A DNA stretch of 64,000 bases, taken from assembly GCF_964656455.1 (NCBI RefSeq), contig NC_135715.1:80082414-80146413 (forward strand). The letters are read 5' to 3'. This DNA comes from Halichoerus grypus (Eukaryota > Chordata > Mammalia > Carnivora > Phocidae). The position numbers were made by a program, and so were the translations under genes. How positions within the stretch are numbered: position 1 is the first letter of the stretch; each line of letters opens with the position of its first letter. Shown here piece by piece: positions 14,201 to 26,200 of the stretch. Below the pieces are notes generated by a model. The model saw nothing but the letters and a program-made list of their open reading frames with translations, was not told the origin of the DNA and did not search any database.

Positions 14201-17200
14201 GAATTTCCTCTGCCCTTCAAAATCCTTCTAGTTGGACTAAATCAAATTGACATAACACAGATTAACAGGAGAAAATCAAATTTAGTTTCATATGTATGGG
14301 GAATCCACATGGATGTGAGATTCCAAAGACAGGGAAAATGAGGTGTATATATCATCCTGAACTAAGGAGAAGGGGTAAGGGTCTGGGACTTCAAAGAGGA
14401 AGAAAGTAATTCACAGGAAGAATGAGAGTAAATGTTTAGTAAACAAATGTTTTCTGGGCCCACAGAAACAATGAGACATAGAAGACTTTGACCAAACAGG
14501 CCTTGCTAGTTTCCTCCCTGTCTACCATACCTACTTCATATTACAATGTAGTTTTCTATGGTGACAGCTCTCTTCCTGGAGCAGATCCTCTACCCAAATT
14601 CTTTTAGGCAGTAGAGGGAAGGTAAAGAGCTTTTCATGAGTCTGCTGGGTTTTGATAGCTTCTAACTCAAAATAATCTTCATGCCAGAGTTGCCCATCTT
14701 TGGGGGGGGCTGCCCTTGGCCTCTACACTAACTTGTCTTTGTGTGATCCCCTTTTCTGGAGTCCCTGATCCTCCAGGAACCCAGGCCTGGTGACTTTAGC
14801 AGGAGAGTCTAGATTCCTCTCCCCTTGCTCACAGGAGACTTTAATTGTATACGTTTTCTAGGCACCCTAAACAAGGAAACCTATGGAAGAAATGTTTCTG
14901 GGAGGAAGGACTGTTGTAGCTTTGGTGGAGGGATTAATGGGGAGGTTAGTGCAGGGTGGGCTCTGAGACTCCCTGAGCTGATATCCCAGCTGCATCATAT
15001 AACTTAGCCTCTTTGAACAATGGAGCTAGCAATAGTATCTACTTTATAGGGTTATTGTGAGGATTAATTTAGAGAGCAGATAAAGTGTTTACCTCAAATC
15101 CAGTACATACAAAGCATTCGATATGACTATTACCACTTGCTATTATTAAAGGGGGATGAAGGGAGGAATAGATCATACATAAGTGCATGAAGAGAAATCA
15201 AGTCAACAAAGCAAACAGATCCATCTCAGCCTCTTGGTCGACTTGGAGGAAAAACAAGTCAACCATGTGGCTACGTCTTGGAGGAGACCGTGTATCACAA
15301 GAAGGAGAGTTGGAAGGAGGTGGGATGGAGTCTGGTGAAGTCCGGAGTCAGCCAGAGTGAATGTGGCCTTTTTCCCAGGCGGGGGGCAAACCCAGTAAAT
15401 GACATGAGTTCTGATGAGTTACTCAAACCAGCGAACCCCTTGGTAAACCAAGGTAGCCAGGACAATGGGTGAATTACTATGGGCAAAGCATCCCAAAGCC
15501 TTCAGCTGGATTTGAGTGGGTTAAGGCTCAAGTTCTGGTTATGAAAAATAAGATTCTCTGTGATGAGGGAACAGAAGGCTGGCTGAAGACAGCATAAGCT
15601 GACACCCTGCAACCTCCCCCCCACCCCCTACTCCTGGGTGGGACGCGTGTGACATTCTTCCAGGAATCTCCCAACTATCTTAATGTTAATGCCTTACCAG
15701 AGGGGTAAACAACCTTAACTTGACAATGGCAAGGCTTCCATTATCTTGTAGGTCCTCTTTAGCATATGAAAGTTCTTTCCAAACCTCCCCTTTTCCTTAC
15801 CTCCACCAACTCCCAAGTATATAATCAGCCACCCCTCACACCCCCGTGCAGCAGCTCTTTCTGCCCATGGGTCCTGTCCCTGTGCTTTAAAAAATCACCT
15901 TTTGCACCAAAGACATCTCAAGAATTCTTTCTTGGCTGCCGGCTTCAAACCCTAATGTTCTTTCCTACATCATCAGTACTAAGGACCACAACCAAAGAAC
16001 ACAGCTGCTGTGTGCAAGACTTGGTGCTGATACCTGCCCCCACCTTGTACTTTGGTGCTCCTCATCCAAGGGTAGAGGCTGTGGCTTCAGGGGCATGTTA
16101 CTTGCCAGGTGAGAGTCTTGTTGACAGGTAGGGAGAGGCTGTTCACCAACCAGACCAGAGGCCTTGGAATAACAGACAGTCTTGTAACTTTCCTTCAGTT
16201 TTGGGCCCAGAAAAGAACAAGGGCATCATTGCTGAACCAACATGGGCACCTGCACTGATCTGAGCTTGGGATTCTGTGTCTTGGTGTGGCCAGGCCACTG
16301 ACTGCCTAGTGCTCCTGGGGGCCCCAAGTGCCTACTCAGTAGCAGATAAGACCTGATATGTGTCATGGTCTCCTTTTCTATGCCCCCACAGGCACTTTGG
16401 GAACAACCGTGGCTGTGACGGATTCTGCCCTATTGCACCGGGGATGTACCAGGCAGGGACTCCTGAACAGAGGCCCTCTGAGTCTTTCTTCCCTTTGACA
16501 TGCTGCCCTCAGGGTAGGATCCATGAATTGTGCTTCCCTTCTGAGCTCTGTGTAAGAGGCCAGATCATCAAGGGCACTGGGGAGATTGTCTCTGACATAC
16601 AACTTGGAGAAGATAAAGAGCTGAAAACAGGGGTTAACCTATGAGCACAGGCAGTACACCCTGGGTTTCGGAATAGAATGCAGGGCCACCTGAAGAGTGT
16701 GAGGCCCAAGTGTGTATGTGTGTGTGGTATATGTACATGTGTGTGTATGCATGAGTGTGGTGTTCTCTGTGTGTGAATGTGCACATATGTGTGGTGTGTA
16801 CATGCATGAAAGTGTGCATGCATGCATGTGCGTGTGTTTGTGTGTGTGCACGTGTGCACACCAAATGAGTCTCCACAAGGTTGGGGTGACAATGAAGCTG
16901 TCTGCATACACAGGTACACTCTATCACCCTGGGGGGTTTTCACCTTTCTGCTGGCCCCAGCTGGTTGCGCACATGCATGAGAAAGTGCTGACGCCAGGGC
17001 CACAATCACTCTGTCCAGCTCTGGCTGAAAGCCCAGGGGTGAGACACTGGCGGTGCAGCCTGGGGAAGGAGAGCACAGAGAACAGCCTCAGACACAGTCA
17101 CCTCATCTGACCACAGATGCCCCACCTCACATTTACTTGACTTTTTCCCATTTTTGAAGCCTTGTTGGTGAGCCTCTTGCCTTTTTATTCCACTTCTACC

Positions 17201-20173
17201 TCTATCCCAGAACCCGCTTCCATCTCTCTCCTTCCTTCAAGCAGTCTCTCCAATGTGTTAAATATAGGTGGCTTGAACCTTAAAGACTGCATCATGGCTT
17301 TTTATGTGTGGATAGTTACATTTTTATACATGATCTCTTCCCTTCTTATACAACTCCTTCTGTTTCTTCTTTTTTTAAATTCAGAAATGTTTAAAGATCT
17401 ATCTTTTATCTCCATACATAATCTGTTACTTCTGACTGCTTGAACATTTTTGAGGGCTGCATTTTGCTTGCGCCCCCCGCCCCCCCCCCCCCACCAACCA
17501 GGCCAACTTAGAATACCTGCTGCCAAGACCAAGGCTGTGCTGGGGTTCACACCCAGCAGTCTCCAAGAACTGCACTGTGACTTGTTGGAGTACCTACCCA
17601 GAGGGAACCTGGGCTACAGGGTAGTTTTGCCAAAGTATTATTTAATTGCTTTTTTCTTTTTAATTTGCTAAACCTTCATCATGTAATTTTTTGGAAAAAA
17701 GTGCTCCCCATCAAGAAATAATGGAAGCCTCTGCCTTCAGTTAGCAATAGCTAGGAAAGGAATAGGCTTCATTTAGTCTTCTGCTTTCAGCTCCTGTCAG
17801 TGCCCATGGAGAGGAGTTTCAGGACATGAAGTTTTTACAGCTTAGCCCCAGGCCAATTTCAGAGGAAGGTAGCTTTTTTTGGTCCTTTTTCTCATGATCA
17901 CTTGGCCAGATGTCCCAGCCCAGAAGTGTATGGATGAGAAGCTTAAGAAGTGGGAACGGTTTTGAGAGAAGGTCAAGGAAAGCTCTTAACAACATTGCTC
18001 CATCTCCAGGGCTTCACAGACCACACATGCACACAAGTACACATGAACACACACACACCTGTGTGCCAGGCAAGGTTTCTGGCATCTGTCTGACCTGCTC
18101 CCCGACTCCTCTCCCTTAGGGCTTTTGAGGACACATGGCCGTCATCATGGAAAAAGTAAGTGCTTGGATCTCAACCTCAAACACATTCTTCCAGTGACCC
18201 ACTCCTTTCTGGAGAGTGATCTATACTGAAGAACAAGGGGTGAGACCCCAGCCCAGCCTGGCCAGCCTGTCTCCCCAGAAGGGCCAGGGAGCTCAGTGGA
18301 AAGGACTGTGGCTGGGCTCTTGGAAATGGAGCCTGGTGGCTGGGTGGTGGGCCCTTGAAGTCTAGTGAGGTGCGTTCCTTCATGCCCTTTCAGCTAGAGG
18401 CAGCAGAGCTGTGTAAGGGCTACATGGTGGAGGTTGGGCTTCTGGCTAGCCCCACTCTGTCACTCTCCATGTAATATGGTGGGCTTTTTAGCCTCTTGAA
18501 GACACTGTTCCCTCATCTATAAAATGATGGTAATGCCACTCACAGATTTCCTGTGAGAATTGAATGGGCTAAATGAGATAGTGCTTGCCCAGTGTTTACA
18601 ACAGCCTTCAGGGCTGTGGAGGAGAGCGTTTGGAGAAGCTGGGGTCCCAGAGCCCCCAGAGCTCCAGGCAGCTGTGCAAAGGTGGGTGGGAGCCCCCAGA
18701 ACCCCAGGCAGCTGTGCACAGGAGGGCGGGGGGCATGCTCCCTTCTTTGGTCAGATGACCCATGTGTGCAGATCTCCTGGGGATGCTCCTTGGCCCCCTC
18801 TTGATGCTGACAGGACAGCATCCTGGCTTGGTATCCAATGGCTGAGGCAGGCCTCTGGGAGCCATCCTATAAGGAGCCTTCCATCAAATGTTCTAAATGC
18901 TGAGTTAAGGGAGGGGCTTATTTTTCTGATTAGACTGAATAGACAGAATAGATAGCTACCTGATGAGATGCCGCCATATTATGGGCTGTTTTAATTCTTT
19001 TTCCAGCCCAAATTAGAGGCTAAAAAAAGTTTTCTTTCTCTAAATAACTCCTTTAACATGAAGAAATTTAAGGAAGCATTAAGCCAGGCAAGCATTGTCT
19101 ACTAGCCTTAAGAATCATGTGTTTCCCCTCTAAAGTGGGTGAGTGAGCTGTCCTCCCCCTACCATCCTTACAACACACCCGGGGATGTTTCGAGAACACA
19201 GGGTGTGCCCTTCGGGACCTATGGGAATAAACAAAGAATCCATCAAGTTGATTCTCATTACTATGACTTGATGTTGTCCTGAGGGGCATAATGTAAATTC
19301 TGCAGGTTTAGCTTAAAAATGGCTATGTTAGGCCAGAACCAGGAGACCCTTTCTTCTTGGATCTGAGTTTTCTTCCCTTGTGAAGAGGCAAACACAAATT
19401 CTCTGAACTTCTCTAAAGGCACTTGCTGACCAGGTGGGCTTGGGAGTCTTAGCGGTTTCACAGAATAGCTGCAGGAGGGCCTAGGCTGGGAGGGCCAGTG
19501 GGATTCTGATTTAAGGGGAGCTTCTGGGGGCAAGTCCTATTACTAGATTCCTTCTAGGCAGTGGCTTCAATACTATACTTAAGAATCACAACGTACACTA
19601 AGAAATTAAATGTTCATATATTCCTCCATATAAGTATGCATAAAACTGCAAGAAGAGTTTTATGAAGCCATATTACTTTTTATACATGTGTTGCTTCTGG
19701 TAGTTTTGATTTATTCTTTTCTAGGTTTTTTTTTTTTTTAATGCTTGTTGCAACTTATTAAACTGATTTATAGTAAACTACAATCTGCAGTTTGAAAACT
19801 GCTCCAGGAGATGGAAAGTCAGCTGATTTTCAATGAGATACCAACTCACACCTGTCAGAATGGCTAAAATTAAATACACAAGAAAAAACAGGGGTTGGCA
19901 GGGATGTAGAGAAAGGGGAACCCTCTTGCACTGTTGGTGGGAATGCAAACTGGTGCAGTCACTCTGGAGAACAGTTTGGAGGTTCCTCAAAAAGTTAAAA
20001 ATCAATCTGGCAATTGCACTACTAGGTATTTAGTAAAAGGATACAAAAATTTGAATTTGAAAGATTTGAAGGGGTACATGCACCCCGATGTTTATAGTAG
20101 CATTATCAACAATAGCCAAACTATGGAGAGAGCCCAAATGTCCATTGACTGATGAATGAATAAAGAAGATGTC

Positions 20174-20234
<61 letters not shown>

Positions 20235-23200
20235 GGAATATTACTCAGCCATCAAAAAGAATGAAATCTTGCCATTTGCAATGATGTGGATGGAGCTAGA
20301 GTGTATTATGCTAAGTGAAATGAGTCAGTCAGAGAAAGACAAATTCCATATGATCCCATTCATATGTGGAATTTAAGAAAGAAAACAAATGAACATATGG
20401 GAAGGAGGAAAAGAAAAAAAAGGAGAGAGGGAAACAAGCCATAAGTGACTCTTAATGCTAGAAAACTGAGGGTTGATGGAGGGAAGTGGGTGGGCTAGAT
20501 GGGTGATGGGTATTAAAGAGGGCACTTGTTGTGATGAGCATTGGGTGTTGTATATAAGTGATGAATCACTGAATTCTACTCCAGAAACCAATATGGCACT
20601 GTATATTAACTAATAAAATTTAAATAAAAGAAAAAAAAAGGAAGTCGGCTGGTTTTATGCTGAGGTCTGGATTCAGATGTGGATAACTTGCCCCAACAAG
20701 CTTGGGTTTTCCTGCCTTGAGGTTGGGCCTTCACAGAGCATGCTTTGGGGCTGGGAAGTCCTTGCCGAGCCCATGAGTGCTTGTTCCAGGAAGCACACAG
20801 CCTTCTCCAGTGTCCATGGCTCCTGGCATGGGAGTGAACACTAGCCTGTTTCTAGAGTGGAGGAGAAGGCTTGCATACTCTCTACAAGCATGCAGCCAGG
20901 CCAGTGAGAACTGCGGGTAAGGCTGCTGGTATGAGTTGCTGGCTGAGTTCTCCTGCCTGGGGACACAGTCTTGCAGAGAGCAGCCTGGTGGCCCCCCTCC
21001 CACCCCTGACTGGCGTCCACTGGACATTCACAGCGAGGGAGAGGGGCCAGGAGCAAAGGGGACAACAACCCTTACCACTTAACAACATGGAAGCAGGGTT
21101 ACCCATCATGGCAACTAGAGCTGTGCTTTATTCAGTGGCCCAAACACAGGGACATCAGGGCCATTCAGGGGTAGCTTGGAGACTGCACACCCAGAGCTGC
21201 CATCTGCCAGACCCACCCAGGACGATGCTCAGTTTTGGGCTCTCTAATACCTGAGTGTGGCTGTAAGTCAGAGCATGTAGGGGGACCCAGGGATGTCCCT
21301 CCACACCCTGTCCCTGTTCCATCATAAGCCCTGCCTAACACATCCTTCTTTACAGTGAAGCTCAACATCCAGGTCCTAAAGGAAGAAGCCTTTACCACCT
21401 GGAAAAGGTGAGACTCTACCAGGTGGCAGGAGTATTTCAGAGTATAGGCTGTTGTGGGAAGGGCTTCCACAGAGTCCACAAAAGAGCAAATAAATATTCA
21501 CATACAGACCTGTGAGGCTGCTGGGATTTGGGGTCAAGTGGACTTTCGCTTTCCATTATTTACTCTTTTGTACTGATGGAACTTTTCTAAGGAGCATGTA
21601 TTGCTTTTGTCCTTTAGAAAAACAAAACTAAAGGTTTAAACTAAGGAGACTGTCAAGAGCCTTAGGGCCCTTGTCCCCCTGATATCCTACACAAGGACAG
21701 GCCTTAAAACACAATGGTGGGTGTGGCCAGCAGGAGGGCTGGGGCAAACACCGCTCTGCCATGTGTTATCTGGGTCTCCCTCCCGCTCTGGCAAATCATG
21801 TCCCTCCCTGGGCCCAGGACCATCTTCTGTGATCAGGGTCGATGCTGTCCAGTTATGACAGGGGTTCGGAGCACCCAGTGAGATGATAAATATGAGATGC
21901 CCAGTTAGGTGCTATACAAAGTTAGAGTTACTATTATGACTTTCCACCTGCCATCATAGTCCCACCCCTGGGCACCTGCCTCTCACCTAGAGGACGCTGC
22001 CAGTGCTCCCTGGGTGAAGATGCAGTGTGGCGGCCCCAAGATTCCTCACTCTGCCCAGTGTCTGTTCTGGCAGCAGCTTTGACCTCCATCTCTGGGTCTC
22101 CAGCTCTGGCCAGAACTTGCTGCTCAACTGTGCTGAGGTTCTGCAGAATGTCCTGGGAAAACCAGGGCTGTGTCACTCTCTCGGTCATGAGTGTTCTTCT
22201 TGGTTCAGGCAATTTCCAGAAGTGGGTGAGGGGGGGCCCCCGTTCCCTGGGAGGGTGGGGATGATGGTGGCTTGGTTGTCTGGGAATTGCAGCTGACCTT
22301 GAGGCCCTGGAGCTGCTGGCTGGCGCCCCTGTAGAAGGCCAGTGCATCCCTCCTATGCTTGCTCAGCTGGGCCGCCATGTGCAGGCTCTGGTCCTCGAGC
22401 TTGTCGTAGAGAGTACGGATGCTGAAGTCCTCCAGGGTCTTCACAGGGAGTGGCTCTCCTGCAGGAAGAGGGCTTGGCATGAGCCTGTGGGATGGAGGAG
22501 GAAGCAGAGCCTGGTGGGCCTGTGGGTGCGGGCTCTACAGCTCTCTCCTTCCCTCTGGGGTTTAGCAGGCAGGTATGCAAGGACTGAGGGGAGCAGAGAA
22601 AGCATGCACGGGGGGGTGGGGTGGGGGGGGTGGGGGTTGGTTAGTGCTGGCAGGAAGGGCAGGGGTTAGGCTTGACGGGAGCTGGAGGAGGCGGGAGACC
22701 TTCCCAGCAGCAGGTAGCAGCGGCTGTGGAGAGAACCTCTTCTGTGTGGGTGTGACAGACAAGGCGCCCTACAGCCTCTGTCCATTGGGCCTGGTGTCAC
22801 ATCAGAGTTGGGTGGTGGGCACTGCCTCCCTGCTTTGCTGAGGGTGGGTCTCCCTGGCCTCGACAAGATGGCAGCCTCCTGAGGAGGCTGTTTGCTGGGT
22901 CCTGCAGGCCACGTCCGGCTGAGTAACCTCTGCCCCCCTTCCCCCTGCCTGAGTTCATCTCACTGTCCTCATGTCCCCATAACCACTCTGTGCTCACCTT
23001 CAACAGCTCTTGCCCCACCTGTCCCCACTGCTCTGTGGACTCCTGTTCAGCCTCAGGTGTCCCACAGTGCCTAGCGGACAGCAGAGGCTCACTAAGTACT
23101 TGTCTGCCTGAGGTGCCTCCTCTAGGCTTCAGGGCTAGAACCCCAGTGGGGTTCTCGCACTCCCTGTAGGAGCGTCCCTTGGCCGAGGCTCTTAAACCCC

Positions 23201-26200
23201 TTGACCTCCTTCTCCCTCAAACCCACTCTGCTCTGCTAGGACACATGTGAGTGAAGGGGGCACCTTTCCAACTGTCTTTCCCTGTGGAGCCAGGTCTTGC
23301 AGGAAGGAGGAAGAAAGAAGGAAGGTGGTGTGAGGGCCCGCGCTGGCCTAGGGCTTGCTGAGAGAGTGGCCTGCAGGAGTGTGAACATGGAGCTGAGTGA
23401 GTGTCCACTGCCAACCCTACACTACTCTTTCCCAGGCCTGATGGGTGCAAGAGGGGAGAGGGCAGTCTCATTCATGCTGGCAAAGTGAGGCAGGAGTTCT
23501 CGTTCAGGGTAACAAACCTGGGCCCGGCCCCTGCACAGCCAGCTTTGCCTTCCTTTCCTTTCTTTGTAGCCCAGGTGGGGTCTGTCCCTGAGCTACCAGC
23601 TGTTCAGGTGGGAAGGGGGTGGGAAAGCAGCTTTTCAGATTAGAGAGCTCTCGCTTCAAGCCCAGCAGCACCGACTCTCTAAAAATTGCCACTTGGGGAT
23701 CTCAGGGAAGCCACTCACATTTCCTTGAGCCTCAGTCTCTTTGTCTATAAAATGGGGATGGTACAACACCTGAAAACACCCACTTCTACGTGTTTGATTG
23801 TGATGGTCAGATGGACAGCATGAAGTGTCTTATAAATCATCAATGCTGTAGAAATATGAGATATTATCTAGAGTGTGTACCTGGGGTGCAGGTTTGGGTG
23901 GAGGGCAGGAGAAGAGGAGAAGGAGGGTTGTTGCACACAAGTGTGGTACCTGTGCCCCAGGTAATGGCTTTCTCCTTGGAATCAGCTCCTTCCCCAGAGC
24001 CCCGAGGACTAAGGTCTTCATGGGACAGAAGGCTGGAAAGAAGCACCCACACTCAGGTGGCATAGGGCTCACATGGACCGGGAGTGCCAGTGATGAACAT
24101 CACAGGTCAGCGTAGGAAGGCATTCTTTCCTGAGTCTCCAGGGCCAGGACTGGGGTCATGAGTGTGGGCAGGGCCAGGGTGGGGATGGCCATGGCCCCTA
24201 GGCCGGGAAAGGAGTGAAGGGTAGAAGGGGACTCACCTGTCTCTGAGGGGCACACACTCAGTGGGCACATGAGGCTCTCCAAGACCCCTCCACTGGGGCC
24301 TCCAAGCCCTCGCAGGGCAGGCCTGGGCCAGCGGGGGTCTCAGTACGAGGCCGAGTCCTGTCAGCAGCATGGTTGCTAAGCCAATAGCCAGTAGCACTCC
24401 TGCAAGGTCAGGGGAGAGGGGCAGGGGCCACGTGATGACGACCACTCAGAGCATCTGCAGGCTTTATGCCTCAGCCACTGCAGGGCCGCCTTCTCTCTGC
24501 CCTCCTGAGCAGGGGGCCATGACAGACCCACTGTCTGAGGCTCAGCCTGGAAAGCTCAGTGAGATTACTTAAAGACAAGCAAGAAAGAAGATGGATGGAA
24601 AGCTCACGGAGAAGGTTAGAAGAGGTATCTCTGTGAGCCTATGACTCTACTCAGGGGCCCCTATTCACCATGAGACCCTGTTCATAAGGACAGGTCCCAA
24701 AACTGAGGGGCTTGGGAGGCAGGGAGAAAGGGGACCCCAAGAAGGAAATACAATTTTCTTTACCTGGCAAATGAAGCCCTAGTTCAGGGACAAGGTGGTC
24801 CTCATGCCCATCTGTAGTCTTTGGGGCTATGCCCAGAATAACAGATAGGCCTGGACACACACTTGAAGGTCCTGCTGGGCAAGGCTTCTCCCATTCCCCC
24901 CTCTAGGTCCTGGCTACTCTGGTCAAGGGTCAGTACCTGTGATCACTACCCAGTCTGGGCCCAGGTTTGGCAGCCTGTGCCTGAGGACCCCGTGCCTGGT
25001 AAGCTGATATGGGGAGGAGGGCTGTACGGGGGATAGACCGGGATCGCAGGCCACTCCTTTCTTCTTCACCAACACCACGATGATGCTTTCAGGCAGCCCG
25101 TTGTCTCGAAACACATATGTGCCTGGATCTAGGAACTGGTGGGCAAACCTGGGGGATAAAGGGCCAAAATATGGGGAGAGTCAGCTTTGCTGAGCTGTTC
25201 ATACCAGGCTAACTGTGAGTGACTTTGACCTGTGGCAGGACCCCTCCCCATGCACAGAAATAATGTGGCCCAAGGAAGCTGTCCATGACTCCCAAACCCC
25301 TCCCCTCCATGTACTCAGGAGGCCTCACCTGCCCTTGGTCTCTTCTGGCCTTACCTCCCACATGGTTGGCAGCTTCCCATACTCCTCTGGTCCTCCTGGT
25401 GCCTCCCCAGCTGTGACCTACACGTGAGGAACCATGGGCCCTCCAAGTTCCCAGGCAGCTTAGCTGAGATTACCTTGAGAAGTTGAGATGAGTCTCTTGT
25501 ACCAGGTGGCTGAGTCTCCTGAAAGCCCCAAAGTCCCAGCGGGGGTTGCTGTTGAACAGATGCTGCATCTGGTACACAGGATAGTGACTGGCTGAGCGAT
25601 CTGGAGAATGAACCAGGGGTGGGGCTGGCTTCCGGGGCCTTCTCAGCCCCAGCCCTGGGCACCTCACTTCCTGGCAGCTCAGTGTCTGTCCTCAGGAGAG
25701 TGAGCAAACTGAGAAGACATGTTTTCAATGAAATGACATGTTTTATCCTTTAATGTATATAATAAGAATGCATTTAATAACCTTGGTGCCAGGGCAAGAC
25801 CCTTTTCCCCCGCAGCCTGCGAAGTGAGCGCACCAGCACATTGTGGAAACACTGTGAACAGAGGTCCCCAAGCCCCCATGCCCTTCGTGGGAGACCACAG
25901 CTAGATGCCCTGGCACTCTCAGAGGTGGGACCTGTTCAACTTTGTAGCCCTGACAAGCAGCGTGCACGGAGCGGGCATGCAGCAGGCACTCAATACGTGC
26001 TGTGGGATGGCTGAGAGAATGAGCAGCTACGGGGGTAGACGGGGAGTCCGGCAGAAACAGGCAGGCCGAGCCAGGCCATTCCTTCTGCACAGGAGGTCTT
26101 TCCCATGCACAGGTGTCAGTTCTTCCCAAGCACTCCCTTCCCCCCGGAAAGATGGGGCTCTGATCTCACCTCCCCCGCTGTGTGGAGAAGGGGGAATGCA

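Larger units (their letters stand above)
7152..16943. other. 9.8 kb intron E41/E42, repeat-dominated
   Basis: It holds an old unclassified element (about 7720-8160), a CAN-SINE (8851-9074), MIR (9590-9820), another old element (10430-10905), L1ME-like sequence (11000-11570), three LTR blocks, L2-like sequence (13790-14070) and a solo ERV LTR (about 15540-15990). One exon-like stretch at 12534-12663 was rejected on phase grounds. Undetected small exons remain possible. Confidence 0.55.
17060..21986. other. intron E40/E41
   Basis: It holds a C-rich tract (17474-17491), MIR (18388-18600), an L1 with target duplication (19831-20639) and a TA microsatellite. About 19000-19550 and 20660-21900 look unique and carry no exon with phase-compatible splice sites on the minus strand. 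Confidence 0.5.

Noticed and set aside
16509..17009. 166-codon minus-strand ORF rich in His, Thr and Cys
   Set aside because: Most of it is translation of the TG/CATG repeat. Only the first part overlaps the candidate exon E41.
18560..18955. 131-codon plus-strand ORF
   Set aside because: It starts within a MIR and has no splice or coding features; GC-rich random frame.
20990..21110. Minus-strand open stretch ending at a gtaaggg donor near 21077
   Set aside because: The phases are 1 to 1 and so possible, but the peptide is unremarkable and no pyrimidine tract precedes the acceptor.
21356..21406. Plus-strand exon-like stretch between ttctttacag and aaaagGTgaga
   Set aside because: Only about 50 bases, with no companion exons in phase on the plus strand; probably chance.
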